Assembly (NCBI RefSeq): GCF_005222805.1
Contig: NZ_STGC01000005.1
Span: 620,001 to 684,000 of the forward strand
Direction: 5' to 3'
Source: Devosia sp. FKR38
GTDB lineage: Bacteria > Pseudomonadota > Alphaproteobacteria > Rhizobiales > Devosiaceae
DNA: 64,000 bases
Under the pieces are notes generated by a model, which worked only from the letters and a program-made list of their open reading frames with translations, searched no databases and was not told the DNA's origin. The first letter of the stretch is position 1. Each line of letters begins with the position of its first letter. The position numbers were made by a program, and so were the translations under genes. This document shows positions 46,039 to 55,800 of this stretch, piece by piece.

Positions 46039-46081
46039 TTGCAGTAAAATTTTTTTAGTGCTGTCATATAAATTATGTCAG
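46039..46081 (+). promoter_or_regulatory. AT-rich promoter/operator of the oligopeptide transporter operon
   Basis: An AT-rich tract (AAAATTTTTTTA) precedes a 21-bp imperfect palindrome at 46061-46081 with arms CTGTCATA and TATGTCAG, 7 of 8 positions paired. It contains the -10-like TATAAA. This is far more AT-rich than its surroundings. The arms resemble a GntR-type site, but no GntR gene is nearby. Confidence 0.45.
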
Positions 46082-46135
46082 CTCTGTGTCCGCCCATCGT
46101 CCGTCCCGCCCCACTCACTATCGTGAGGCGCTGAC

Positions 46136-47065
46136 GTGCCCAGCTATATTCTCCAGCGCCTGGGCATGATGCTGCTGACGCTGTGGGCCATTGTCACGCT
46201 CACCTTTTTCCTCATGCACGCCGTGCCCGGCGGACCCTTTGTGTCCGAGCGCATGCTGGCGCCGGAAATCGCCGCCGCGCTCAATGCCAAATACGGGCTC
46301 GATCAGCCCATCTGGCTGCAATATCTGAGCTATCTCAAGGGCGTGCTGACCTTCGATCTCGGCCCCTCGTTCAAATATCCCGGCGTCTCGATCAATACCA
46401 TGATCGCCACCGGCCTGCCGGTGACGCTGCAGACAGGTCTCCTGGCGGTGATCTGCGTGGTCGCTTTGGGCATTCCCATGGGCATCGTCGCCGCGCTCAA
46501 CCGCAACCGCTGGCCCGACACGGCCGTGATGATGCTGGCCACCATCGGCGTCGCCATCCCCAGCTATGTCATCGCCACCGTGCTGCTCTATGTCTTTGCC
46601 CTGCGCCTGGGCTGGGTGCCTACGTTCGGGCTCGATGACTGGCGCGGCTATATCCTGCCGGTCTTTGCCCTCTCGGGCTTTTGGGTCTCCTTCGTCGCGC
46701 GCCTCACGCGCTCCTCGCTTCTGGAAACCTTCGAGCAGGACTATATGACCACCGCGCGCGCCAAGGGCCTGCGCCCCGGCCAGATCCTGTTCAAGCATGG
46801 CCTGCGCAATTCGCTCGTTCCGGTCGTCACCGTGCTGGGTCCGGTGGTCGCCAATCTCATCACCGGCAGCTTTGTCATCGAGCAGATTTTCGCGCTGCCC
46901 GGCATAGGTCGTCAGTTCGTGCTCTCCATCACCAATCGCGACTATACCGCCATCATGGGGATCACCATTTTCTATGCCGCCGCACTCATGGTGATGATCC
47001 TGATCGTTGACCTGCTCTATGCCGTGCTCGATCCACGCATCAAGCTGAGCGGGGCGAAGGCATGA
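46136..47065 (+). CDS. oppB: Oligopeptide ABC transporter permease (OppB-like)
   Basis: This 309-residue inner-membrane permease has an N-terminal helix (LGMMLLTLWAIVTLTFFLMHAVPGGPF), five further helices, and the permease loop YMTTARAKGLRPGQILFKHGLRNSLVPVVT. The AVPGGPF segment is typical of OppB/DppB. Start: GTG at 46136 with GAGG upstream. It opens a five-gene operon whose genes overlap by ATGA junctions. Confidence 0.92.
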   Translation: MPSYILQRLGMMLLTLWAIVTLTFFLMHAVPGGPFVSERMLAPEIAAALNAKYGLDQPIWLQYLSYLKGVLTFDLGPSFKYPGVSINTMIATGLPVTLQTGLLAVICVVALGIPMGIVAALNRNRWPDTAVMMLATIGVAIPSYVIATVLLYVFALRLGWVPTFGLDDWRGYILPVFALSGFWVSFVARLTRSSLLETFEQDYMTTARAKGLRPGQILFKHGLRNSLVPVVTVLGPVVANLITGSFVIEQIFALPGIGRQFVLSITNRDYTAIMGITIFYAAALMVMILIVDLLYAVLDPRIKLSGAKA

Positions 47066-48243
47066 CCGATCCCCGCACCATTGCGCCCGAGATGTGGGCG
47101 CCGCTGCACCCCGCCGATTCCGCCCCCGCCACCAGCCGGCCAAGCCTGACCTATTGGCAGGATGCGCGCCGGCGCCTCTGGGCCAATAAGCCGGCCATCG
47201 TGGCGCTGGGCTTTATCATCCTGCTCATCCTTGGCGCCATCTTTGGCCCCTGGTTCAGCCCCTATAGCTATGCCGACCAGAACCTCAAGCTGGCCAATAT
47301 CCCGCCGGCCTTCGAGACCTATGCCGTCGACGACGGGCAGGGGGGCACCACCCGCTTCTTCCTCAATGCCTCCAACTTCAACCTCTATGAGGTCGATGCG
47401 GAGGGTCATGTGCTCGGCCTGCTGCGCGGTGGCCGCAAGGACATGCTCAAGAAGGTGCAGCCTTTCACCTTTGGCGCCACCACCGTCACGCTCGACTACA
47501 AGACGCTGCCCGCCCGGCTACTCACCGCCGATGGCGCGACCATATCGCCCTCGGGCTGGAGCTGGAACCGCACCTATCTGTTCGGCACCGACCAACTCGG
47601 CCGCGACGTCCTGGTGCGCCAGCTCTTTGGCGCGCGCATCTCGCTCACCGTCGCCTTTGTCGCCACGCTGGTGAACTTTTTCATCGGCATCTTCTATGGT
47701 GGCCTCGCCGGCTATATCGGCGGCCGCACCGATGCGATCATGATGCGCATCGTCGAGATCATCTCCACCGTTCCGCTGACGCTTTATGTCGTGCTGCTGA
47801 TGGTGGTGTTCGACAGTGGGCTCTATTCCATCATCATCGCCATTGGCTCGGTGTTCTGGGTCGATATGGCCCGCATCGTGCGCGGCCAGATCCTCAGCCT
47901 CAAGAGCCAGGACTATGTTGCCGCCGCCAAGACCATGGGCGCCGGCACCGGCCGCATCCTCACCCGCCATCTGCTGCCCAATTCCATCGGCCCCATCATC
48001 GTCACCCTGACCATGTTGATCCCCTCAGCCATCTTCATCGAGAGCTTCATGAGCTTCATTGGCCTGGGCGTCACGCCGCCACTGGCCTCCTGGGGCACGC
48101 TGACCTCGGAGGCCGTGGAAACCATGCGCGCCTATCCGCACCAGCTCTTCTTCCCGGCCGCCGCCATTTCGCTGACCATGTTCGCCTTCAACTTCCTGGG
48201 CGACGGCCTGCGCGATGCGCTTGATCCGAGGTTCCGCAAATGA
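47062..48243 (+). CDS. oppC: Oligopeptide ABC transporter permease (OppC-like) with periplasmic insert
   Basis: This 393-residue permease partners OppB. After the first helix (AIVALGFIILLILGAIFGPW) there is an insert of roughly 110 residues before GTDQLGRDVLVRQLFGARISL, making it about 90 residues longer than a basic DppC. The insert should lie in the periplasm and may contact the binding protein. The cytosolic loop YVAAAKTMGAGTGRILTRHLLPN is the ATPase-contact site. Its ATG overlaps the oppB stop. Confidence 0.92.
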   Translation: MTDPRTIAPEMWAPLHPADSAPATSRPSLTYWQDARRRLWANKPAIVALGFIILLILGAIFGPWFSPYSYADQNLKLANIPPAFETYAVDDGQGGTTRFFLNASNFNLYEVDAEGHVLGLLRGGRKDMLKKVQPFTFGATTVTLDYKTLPARLLTADGATISPSGWSWNRTYLFGTDQLGRDVLVRQLFGARISLTVAFVATLVNFFIGIFYGGLAGYIGGRTDAIMMRIVEIISTVPLTLYVVLLMVVFDSGLYSIIIAIGSVFWVDMARIVRGQILSLKSQDYVAAAKTMGAGTGRILTRHLLPNSIGPIIVTLTMLIPSAIFIESFMSFIGLGVTPPLASWGTLTSEAVETMRAYPHQLFFPAAAISLTMFAFNFLGDGLRDALDPRFRK

Positions 48244-49259
48244 CCCAGTCCACCTCGGGTACGCCCGTCCTGTCGGTCCGCGACCTCACCACCAGCTTCT
48301 TCTCCCAGCGCGGCGAAGTGCAGGCTGTGCGGGGCGTCAGCTTTGACGTCCATCCCGGCGAAATCCTCGGCATCGTCGGGGAATCGGGCTCAGGCAAATC
48401 CATCACCTGCATGTCCGTGCTGCGCCTGCTCAAAGCCACCGGCCGCATCAAGGCCGGTTCGGCCAATTTCGATGGCCAGGACCTGCTCGCTCTCGACGAG
48501 GCCGATCTCAGCGACATCCGCGGCAACAAGATCGGCATGATCTTTCAGGATCCCATGACCAGCCTTAATCCCACCCTGTCGGTGGGCGAGCAGGTCATCG
48601 AGACCATTCTGCGCCACCGCAAGGCGACCCGTGCCGAGGCCCGTGCCCGCGCCATCGAGCTGTTCGAGCTGGTGCGCATCCCGTCGGCCGCCGATCGCCT
48701 CAAATCCTATCCGCACGAGTTCTCCGGCGGCATGCGCCAGCGCGTCATGATCGCCATTGCCCTGGCCTGTGACCCCAGGCTGCTGATTGCCGATGAGCCC
48801 ACCACCGCGCTCGACGTCACCATCCAGCGCCAGATCCTGGGCCTATTGCGCGATCTCCAGGCGCGCCTGGGCATGGCCGTGATCCTGATCACCCATGACC
48901 TCGGCGTCATCGCCGAAGTCACCGACCGCATCGTCGTCATGTATGGTGGCCTGGTGATGGAAACCGGCCCGGTGCGCGAGCTCTTCGCCCACCCCATGCA
49001 CCCCTATACGCGGGGCCTCCTGGCCTCGGTGCCCGATCTGCGCGACGATACCCATCGCCGGCTGACGCCCATTCCGGGCTCGCCGCCTGACATGGCCCAT
49101 CCGCCCGCCGGCTGTCCCTTCACGGCCCGCTGCCCCCACGCCATGCGCCAATGCGCAGCCGAACTGCCCCCGATCTTCGGGCACAGCCAGGGCGCCCGCT
49201 GCTGGCTGCATCACCCGGACGCGCCCCGCATCGCCGGCATCAACGAGGTGGCCGCATGA
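48240..49259 (+). CDS. oppD: Oligopeptide ABC transporter ATPase (OppD-like)
   Basis: This 339-residue ATPase has Walker A GESGSGKS, signature [15 protein letters not shown] and Walker [13 protein letters not shown]. The oligopeptide-transporter C-terminal domain has the Cys motif C-P-F-T-A-R-C-P with further Cys around it, which binds a [4Fe-4S] cluster in OppD/DppD homologues. It is coupled by ATGA to oppC and oppF. Confidence 0.94.
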   Translation: MTQSTSGTPVLSVRDLTTSFFSQRGEVQAVRGVSFDVHPGEILGIVGESGSGKSITCMSVLRLLKATGRIKAGSANFDGQDLLALDEADLSDIRGNKIGMIFQDPMTSLNPTLSVGEQVIETILRHRKATRAEARARAIELFELVRIPSAADRLKSYPHEFSGGMRQRVMIAIALACDPRLLIADEPTTALDVTIQRQILGLLRDLQARLGMAVILITHDLGVIAEVTDRIVVMYGGLVMETGPVRELFAHPMHPYTRGLLASVPDLRDDTHRRLTPIPGSPPDMAHPPAGCPFTARCPHAMRQCAAELPPIFGHSQGARCWLHHPDAPRIAGINEVAA

Positions 49260-50239
49260 CCGAACAACCCCTCGTTTCCATCCGCGACCTGAAGAAACAC
49301 TTCACCGTCGGCCGCAAGCTGTTTGGTCCCAAACCAGTCCTGCGCGCCGTCGATGGCGTCGATCTCGACATTCGCCGCGGCGAGACGCTCGGCCTTGTCG
49401 GCGAATCTGGCTGTGGCAAGTCCACGCTCGCCCGCACGCTCATCCGCCTCTATGAGCCCACCACGGGCTCCATGGTCTTTGACGGGCAGGACGTCGCCCA
49501 TCTCTCCGAGCGCGACCTGGTGCCCTTCCGGCGCCGCGTCCAGATGATCTTTCAGGACCCCTACGCGTCCCTCAATGGCCGCATGACGGTGCGCGATCTC
49601 ATCGCCGAGCCGCTTGAGATTGCCCGCATCGGCACGCCGGAAAGCCGCACCGCCAAGGTACATGAGCTGCTGGCGCGGGTGGGCCTGCATGCCGACCACG
49701 CCAACCGCTTTGCCCACGAATTCTCCGGCGGCCAGCGCCAACGCATCGGCATTGCCCGCGCCATCGCGCTTGAGCCCGATCTGGTGATCTGCGACGAGCC
49801 CATTTCGGCCCTCGACGTCTCTGTCCAGGCCCAGGTCGTCAACATGCTTGAGGATCTGCAGGACCAGTTGGGGCTGACCTATCTGTTCATCACCCATGAT
49901 CTCAGCATGGTCCGCCATATCTCCGATCGCATCGGGGTGATGTATCTCGGCAAGATCGTCGAGCTGGCCTCCAATACCGATCTCTATGCCCGGCCCAGCC
50001 ACCCCTACACGCGCGCGCTGCTGGCCTCCATTCCGGTGCCCGATCCGACCGCGACCCGCCCCGCCGATCCGGTGCGCGGCGAGATCCCCAGCGCCATGGC
50101 CGTGCCCAGTGGCTGCCGCTTCCGCACCCGCTGCCCCATGGCCACCGAACTCTGCGCCAGCAGCGAACCCACCCTGCGCGACATTGGCGGCGGGCATCTG
50201 GCCGCCTGCCACTATGCGGGCACTGAATTGGCAGCCTAG
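49256..50239 (+). CDS. oppF: Oligopeptide ABC transporter ATPase (OppF-like)
   Basis: This 327-residue ATPase partners OppD. Walker A is GESGCGKST, the signature [17 protein letters not shown], and Walker [13 protein letters not shown]. The C-terminal oligopeptide domain has CRFRTRCP and a late Cys. [23 protein letters not shown] at the start is typical of OppF. Its stop codon lies in the centre of an 18-bp palindrome, followed by a second hairpin before the binding-protein gene. Confidence 0.94.
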   Translation: MTEQPLVSIRDLKKHFTVGRKLFGPKPVLRAVDGVDLDIRRGETLGLVGESGCGKSTLARTLIRLYEPTTGSMVFDGQDVAHLSERDLVPFRRRVQMIFQDPYASLNGRMTVRDLIAEPLEIARIGTPESRTAKVHELLARVGLHADHANRFAHEFSGGQRQRIGIARAIALEPDLVICDEPISALDVSVQAQVVNMLEDLQDQLGLTYLFITHDLSMVRHISDRIGVMYLGKIVELASNTDLYARPSHPYTRALLASIPVPDPTATRPADPVRGEIPSAMAVPSGCRFRTRCPMATELCASSEPTLRDIGGGHLAACHYAGTELAA

Positions 50240-50271
50240 GCTGCCAGCCTACCGGATCGGTCTCCGATCCG
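50229..50271 (+). promoter_or_regulatory. Two hairpins at the oppF-oppA junction
   Basis: TGGCAGCCTAGGCTGCCA (50229-50246) is a perfect 18-bp palindrome containing the oppF stop codon. CGGATCGG-TCT-CCGATCCG follows at 50253-50271. Neither has a T-run, so they look like mRNA-stabilising or processing structures that could allow higher expression of the binding protein. Confidence 0.45.
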
Positions 50272-50396
50272 CCCGTCGCGCCGCCCGGCCGGTCCGGGCA
50301 AAGCCGCGATGCGGCCAAAGACATGCCGTCCGGCCCAGCCGGGAGGTGACGACACGAATGGGAGCGAGCACGTTCCCCAAACAAGGAGAGAAGCGC

Positions 50397-51980
50397 ATGA
50401 CCAAGCATTTTCTGCCGCTGCTGACAGCGGCCTTCCTCGCCTCGACAGCTGGCGCTTTTGCCGCCGGCGAACTGACCTATGTGGTCAACAATGAAAGCGC
50501 CAAATACGATCCCGGCACCACGGCCGAGACCTTTGCCGCCCCGATCATCGGCAATACCTTTGAAGGCCTGGTGCGCTTTGATGCCGAGGGCGAAATCGTG
50601 CCCGCCCTGGCCGAGAGCTGGGAAGTCTCCGAAGACGGCCTGACCTATACGTTCCACCTGCGCGACGCCAAGTGGAGCGACGGCAAGCCGGTGACCGCCG
50701 GCGATTTCGATTATGCCTGGAAGCGCGTGCTCGATCCCAAGACCGGCGCGATGAACTCGGCCATGCTGTTCTCCATCGTGGGCGCTGAAGAAGCCTTCAA
50801 CGCCACCGCCGATGTCGCCGGCATTGCCATCTCGGCCCCCGACGACAAGACGCTGACCTTCACGCTCAAGGCCCGCGTCCCCTATATGATGCAGCTTCTG
50901 ACCTACACCACCTTCTTCCCCGTGCGGAAGGATGTGGTCGAGGCCGATCCCGAAGGCTGGACGCGCAACCCCGCCACCTTCATCGGCACCGGTCCCTTCC
51001 GCGTCACCGAATTCAACGCCGGCGAATCCGTGGTCTTTGAAAAGAACCCCGAATATTACGACGCCGACGCCGTCTCGCTCGACAAGCTCACCTTCCGCCT
51101 GATCCCCGATCCGGCAACGGCCCTGGCCGCCATGGAAGCCGGCGATGTCGACGGCATCGAAGCCGTTCCGGCCCCCGAAATTCCGCGCCTCTCGGTGGAA
51201 TCGGATGCCTTCATGGTCGTGCCGGCGCTGGGCACCACCTATGCCTTCTTCAATCCCCACCAGGCCCCGCTCGACAATCTCGACGTCCGCAAGGCCCTCT
51301 CGATGGCCATCGACCGCTCCGAGATCGTCGAATTCGTGCTGCAGTCTGCTGACATTCCGGCCCTGGGCGTCGTGCCGCCGGGCATGATGGTCAATGGTGA
51401 GGAATTCACCGACGGCCGCGACACCTTCGGCCTCTCCGAAACCGCTGACGTCGAGGGCGCCAAGGCAGCCCTGGCCGCCGCCGGCTACCCCGATGGCGAG
51501 GGCTTCCCCGAAACGCTGTTCGTGACCTATTCGTCGCCGGCTATCGAGAAGCTGCTCGAAGCCATGCAGCAGATGTGGAAGCAGAACCTCAACATCGACG
51601 TCAAGATCCAGGCCAGCGAATGGCAGGTCTACTATCCGGAAGTCCAGAAGGTCGAATACCAGATCGCCCAGATGGGCTGGGGCGCTGACTATCCGCACCC
51701 TATGACCTTCCTCGACAACTTCGTCACCGGCAGCCCGAACAACCTCAACAACTGGTCCAATGCCGACTATGACGCCGCCATCGCGGCCGCCAAGGCCACC
51801 GGCGACGAGGCTGAATCGCTGGCCGAAATGCGCAAGGCCGAGGCCATTCTGATGAATGACCACGTCATCCTGCCGCAGTATCATCGCAACAACTACATGA
51901 TGATGAGCCCCAAGGTGACCGGCTTCTGGCGCTCGACGCTTAACGTGCCCTACTTCCGCGACGCCAAGATCGCCGAGTAA
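50397..51980 (+). CDS. oppA: Oligopeptide ABC transporter substrate-binding protein
   Basis: This 527-residue periplasmic protein has a signal peptide (MTKHFLPLLTAAFLASTAGAFAA). The SBP family 5 fold shows in PALAESWEVSEDGLTYTFHLRDAKWSDGKPVTAGDF, FIGTGPFRVTEF and FFNPHQAPLDNLDVRKALSMAIDR. It is closest in style to OppA. Start: AAGGAG lies 8 bases before the ATG at 50397, the strongest Shine-Dalgarno in the operon. It is last in the operon, after a 157-base gap, whereas binding proteins are more often first. Confidence 0.93.
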   Translation: MTKHFLPLLTAAFLASTAGAFAAGELTYVVNNESAKYDPGTTAETFAAPIIGNTFEGLVRFDAEGEIVPALAESWEVSEDGLTYTFHLRDAKWSDGKPVTAGDFDYAWKRVLDPKTGAMNSAMLFSIVGAEEAFNATADVAGIAISAPDDKTLTFTLKARVPYMMQLLTYTTFFPVRKDVVEADPEGWTRNPATFIGTGPFRVTEFNAGESVVFEKNPEYYDADAVSLDKLTFRLIPDPATALAAMEAGDVDGIEAVPAPEIPRLSVESDAFMVVPALGTTYAFFNPHQAPLDNLDVRKALSMAIDRSEIVEFVLQSADIPALGVVPPGMMVNGEEFTDGRDTFGLSETADVEGAKAALAAAGYPDGEGFPETLFVTYSSPAIEKLLEAMQQMWKQNLNIDVKIQASEWQVYYPEVQKVEYQIAQMGWGADYPHPMTFLDNFVTGSPNNLNNWSNADYDAAIAAAKATGDEAESLAEMRKAEAILMNDHVILPQYHRNNYMMMSPKVTGFWRSTLNVPYFRDAKIAE

Positions 51981-52031
51981 ACTGAGCAGGGTGTCGGGCT
52001 CTCCCGGCACCTGCCACAACCACCGGGCTCA

Positions 52032-52167
52032 CCCTCCCCCTAGTGGGGAGGGACGTGAGATAGGACTTAGCGTGCTAAGTCCGTGATCGAACAGGGTGGG
52101 GGTATCTCTGCGCGAAATCAGCGCATGGGAGCCCCCCACCCTTGATCCCTCCCCACAAGGGGGAGGG
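52032..52167. repeat. Composite palindromic intergenic repeat
   Basis: Two copies of CCCTCCCC-loop-GGGGAGGG (52032-52052, loop CTAGT; 52147-52167, loop ACAAG) bound the element. Between them lie GGACTTAG-CGTG-CTAAGTCC (52063-52082) and a long stem AGGGTGGGGG / CCCCCACCCT (52093-52102 with 52133-52142) that encloses TGCGC/GCGCA. It sits between convergent oppA and putR and may stop transcription from both sides. It looks like a REP/MITE-type element; related hairpins occur at 2150 and 60561. Confidence 0.7.
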
Positions 52168-52214
52168 TGTCGACTGATCGGTATGGGGCTATTCGCCCGG
52201 ACCATCGAGGTTTC

Positions 52215-52682
52215 CTACTCCTCGTCGCCTTTGACTGCCTCCATCGACACATGCGTGCTGGTGTGCGCCACATGGGGCAGGGCGCTGATGCGTTCGCCCA
52301 GCACTTCCCGATAATCGGCAATATCCTTGGTCCGCACCTTGAGCAGATAGTCAAAGCTCGAGGCGATCATATGCGCCTGTTCCACCTCCGGAATCGCCCG
52401 CACGGCCTTGTTGAACGCCGCCAGCGCCCCCTTGCGCGTGTCGCTGAGCTTGACCTCGACAAAGGCCACATGCGGCAGGCCCAGCCGCCTCGGGTCGAGC
52501 ACCGCGCGATAGCCCAGAATATAGCCGGCCTGCTCTAGCCGTGTGATCCGCGCCTGGCATGGCGTCTTGGATAGGTTCACCCGTCGGCTCAGCTCGGCGA
52601 CGCTGATCCGCCCATCCTGCGCCAGTTCGGCCAGGATCTTGCGGTCGATCTGGTCCAATGTCTCGTAAGTGACAGTTTTCAT
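52215..52682 (-). CDS. putR: Lrp/AsnC-family regulator of proline use
   Basis: This 155-residue regulator has an N-terminal helix-turn-helix (IDRKILAELAQDGRISVAELSRRVNLSKTPCQARITRLEQAGYI) and a C-terminal RAM ligand domain (HVAFVEVKLSD ... FDYLLKVRTKDIADYREVLGE). It diverges from putA, the classical arrangement in alphaproteobacteria where it activates putA in response to proline. The ATG at 52682 is unambiguous. Confidence 0.92.
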   Translation of the reverse strand: MKTVTYETLDQIDRKILAELAQDGRISVAELSRRVNLSKTPCQARITRLEQAGYILGYRAVLDPRRLGLPHVAFVEVKLSDTRKGALAAFNKAVRAIPEVEQAHMIASSFDYLLKVRTKDIADYREVLGERISALPHVAHTSTHVSMEAVKGDEE

Positions 52683-52841
52683 GGGTCAAAATCCTGCATC
52701 TGGGCGCTACGATAACGCAGCATCGCGCCAATCGCCACATAATCAGGCAAAACGCCTATGCGTGCTGTTATATCTTCCCCCGGTCTCCTGGTGCGCCGGT
52801 CGAACCAGGGCATTTGCCGCGAGCGCTCACCAGAGGTCCCC
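52683..52841. promoter_or_regulatory. putR-putA divergent promoter region
   Basis: This is a 159-base intergenic region between divergent genes. A TTATAT box near 52770 could be the putA -10, with GCAAAACG upstream. Lrp-type binding sites are expected here but are too degenerate to place by eye. Confidence 0.35.
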
Positions 52842-55800
52842 ATGCTTATCACCGAAATCCGTCAGGCCCTGCGCGACCGCAATCTGGCCGACGAAGCCCC
52901 GCTTGTGCGCGATCTCATCGCTGCCACCGGGCTCGACGCTTCGGCCCGCACCGCCATCTCCGGCCATGCCGAAGCGCTGGTCACCGCCGTGCGCAAGGGC
53001 AATCGCCTGGGCCTGATGGAGTCCTTTCTGGCCGAATATGGCCTGGATACCGACGAGGGCGTGGCGCTGATGTCGCTGGCCGAGGCGCTGCTGCGCGTGC
53101 CCGACGCCGAGACCGTCGATGCCCTCATCCATGACAAGGTCGGCGGCGCCGATTGGTCCAGCCATTTCGGCGGCTCCGGCAGCCCGCTGGTCAATTTCTC
53201 GTCCTGGGCCCTCAGCCTCACCGCCGATGTGCTGGGCGACCCCGAGGTCGGCCCGCGCAATGCGCTCCACCGCGCCATCGCTCGCCTGGGCGAACCGGTC
53301 ATCCGCACCGCGGTGGGCCAGGCCATGCGCCTGCTGGGCAGCCAGTTCGTCTTTGGCCGCACCATCGATGAAGCCATCACCAACGCCCGCAAGCCCGAGG
53401 CCCTGGGCTATCGCTATTCCTATGACATGCTGGGCGAAGCCGCCCGCACCAGCGAGGACGCCGCCCGCTATTTCGATGCCTATGCCGCCGCCATCGCCAG
53501 CCTCGCGCCGCATTGCACCGCGCCGCTGGTGCGTGACAATCCCGGCATTTCGGTCAAGCTCTCGGCGCTGCACCCGCGCTACGAAGTCGCCCAGCGCCAC
53601 AGGGTTCTGACTGAACTGGTTGAATCCACGCGCAAATTGGCGCTGGCTGCCCGCGCCGCCAATATGGGCTTCAACATCGACGCCGAAGAGGCCGACCGGC
53701 TCGATCTGTCGCTCGACATCATCGCGGCCGTGCTGGCCACGCCCGAGCTGGCCGGCTGGGACGGTTTCGGCGTCGTCGTCCAGGCCTATGGCAAGCGCGT
53801 GCTGCCGCTGATCGACTGGCTCGATGCCACGGCCCGTTCGCTCGATCGCACCATCATGGTGCGCCTGGTCAAGGGCGCCTATTGGGATGCCGAGGTCAAG
53901 CGCGCCCAGGTGATGGGCCTGCCCGGCTACCCGGTCTATACCCGCAAGGCATCGACCGACGTCAGCTATATCGCCGCCGCGCGCCGCCTGTTTGCGGCCA
54001 GCAATATCTATCCGCAGTTCGCCACGCACAATGCCCACACCGCTGCGGCCGTGCTGCATCTGGCCGCTGACGCCGGGCGCTTCAACGACAGCTTCGAGTT
54101 CCAGCGCCTGCATGGCATGGGCGAGCGCCTGCATGAGGTGCTGCGCACCAATCACGCCGCCCGCACCCGCATCTATGCGCCCGTCGGGGCCCACAAGGAT
54201 CTGCTGGCCTATCTGGTCCGCCGCCTGCTCGAAAACGGCGCCAATGGCTCCTTCGTCTATCAGATCGCCGATGAGCACATCCCCGCCGCCACGGTGGCCG
54301 AGGATCCCATTGCCAAGCTCATGGCGCTCGACAACCCGGCTCAGGGCCTGCCCAATCCGGCCATTCCAGCGCCCGGCGCCATCTTTGCCCCGCGCCGCAA
54401 TTCCGCCGGCCTCGACCTCACCGATCCGCTGGCCTTTGGCGCCATGGACACAGGCCGTAGCGCCTTTGCCACCACGCAGTGGCACGCCAGCCCGCTCGTT
54501 GCTCTGTCGAGCGCCACTCCGGACGCTTCAGCCCAGGGTGCGGTGGCTTGGACGCCCGGCGGTGTTGCCACGCTGACCAATCCTGCCAACCCGTCCGACA
54601 CCATCGGCACCATTCTCGATGCCGCCCCGGCCGATGTCGCCAAGGCCATTGCCGCTGCCAGTGCCTCGTCCTGGTCGCAGGTGCCGGTCGCCGCGCGTGC
54701 CGCGCTGCTGCGCGCCACCGCCGATCTCTATGAGGCCAATCAGCCCGAGTTCTTCGCCCTGCTGGCCCGCGAAGCGGGCAAGTCGTGGTCCGATGCGGTG
54801 GCCGAAGTGCGCGAGGCCGTCGATTTTCTGCGCTATTATGCCGATGAGGCCGAGCGCCAGCCGCTGGCCGCGCCGCGCGGGCCGTTTGTCGCCATTTCGC
54901 CGTGGAACTTCCCGCTGGCCATCTTCACTGGCCAGATCGCGGCCGCCTTGGTGGCGGGCAATCCCGTGCTGGCCAAGCCTGCGCCACAGACCCCGCTCAT
55001 CGCCTACCGCGCTGTGCAATTGATGCACGCTGCGGGCCTGCCCGCCGATGCCATTCAGCTGCTGCCCGGCGCCGGCGCGGTTGGCACGGCGCTCACCAGC
55101 CATCCTGCCATTGCCGGCGTCGCCTTTACCGGCTCGCTGCCCACCGCCCGCCGCATCGATCAGGCCATGGCGGGCAATCTCGCCGCCACGGCGCCGCTGA
55201 TCGCCGAGACCGGCGGCCTCAACGCCATGATCGTTGACTCCACCGCGCTGCCCGAACAGGCCGTGCGCGACATCCTCGCTTCGGCGTTCCAGTCGGCCGG
55301 CCAGCGCTGCTCGGCCCTGCGCGTGCTCTATGTGCAGGAGGATGCCGCCGAGCGCACGCTCGAGATGCTCATCGGCGCCATGAACGAGCTCACCCTGGGC
55401 AATCCCTGGGATCTGGCCACCGATATCGGCCCGGTCATCGACACTGCCGCCAGAACAAAAATCCTTGCCCATATCGAGGCTTACGAGCGCAAGGGGAATC
55501 TGATTCATCGCTTGAAGGCGCCCGTCGACGGCACGTTCGTGGCCCCCACGCTGCTGCGCGTCACCTCCATCGCCGATCTCAGCGAGGAGATCTTTGGCCC
55601 CGTGCTGCATGTGGCCACCTTCAAGGCGCAGGAGCTCGACGCTGTCATCGCCGCCATCAATGCCAGCGGCTTCGGCCTCACCTTTGCCATGCACACCCGC
55701 ATTTCCTCGCGTGTGCGTCAGGTGTCCCAGGCCGTTCATGCCGGCAATATCTATATCAACCGCAACCAGATCGGCGCTGTCGTCGGCTCGCAGCCTTTTG

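Noticed and set aside
49902..52019. A 705-codon minus-strand frame opposite oppF/oppA
   Set aside because: Antisense shadow; the plus-strand genes have signal peptide, Shine-Dalgarno and family motifs.
52827..54485. A 552-codon minus-strand frame opposite putA
   Set aside because: Composition mirrors putA codons, with no recognisable motif.
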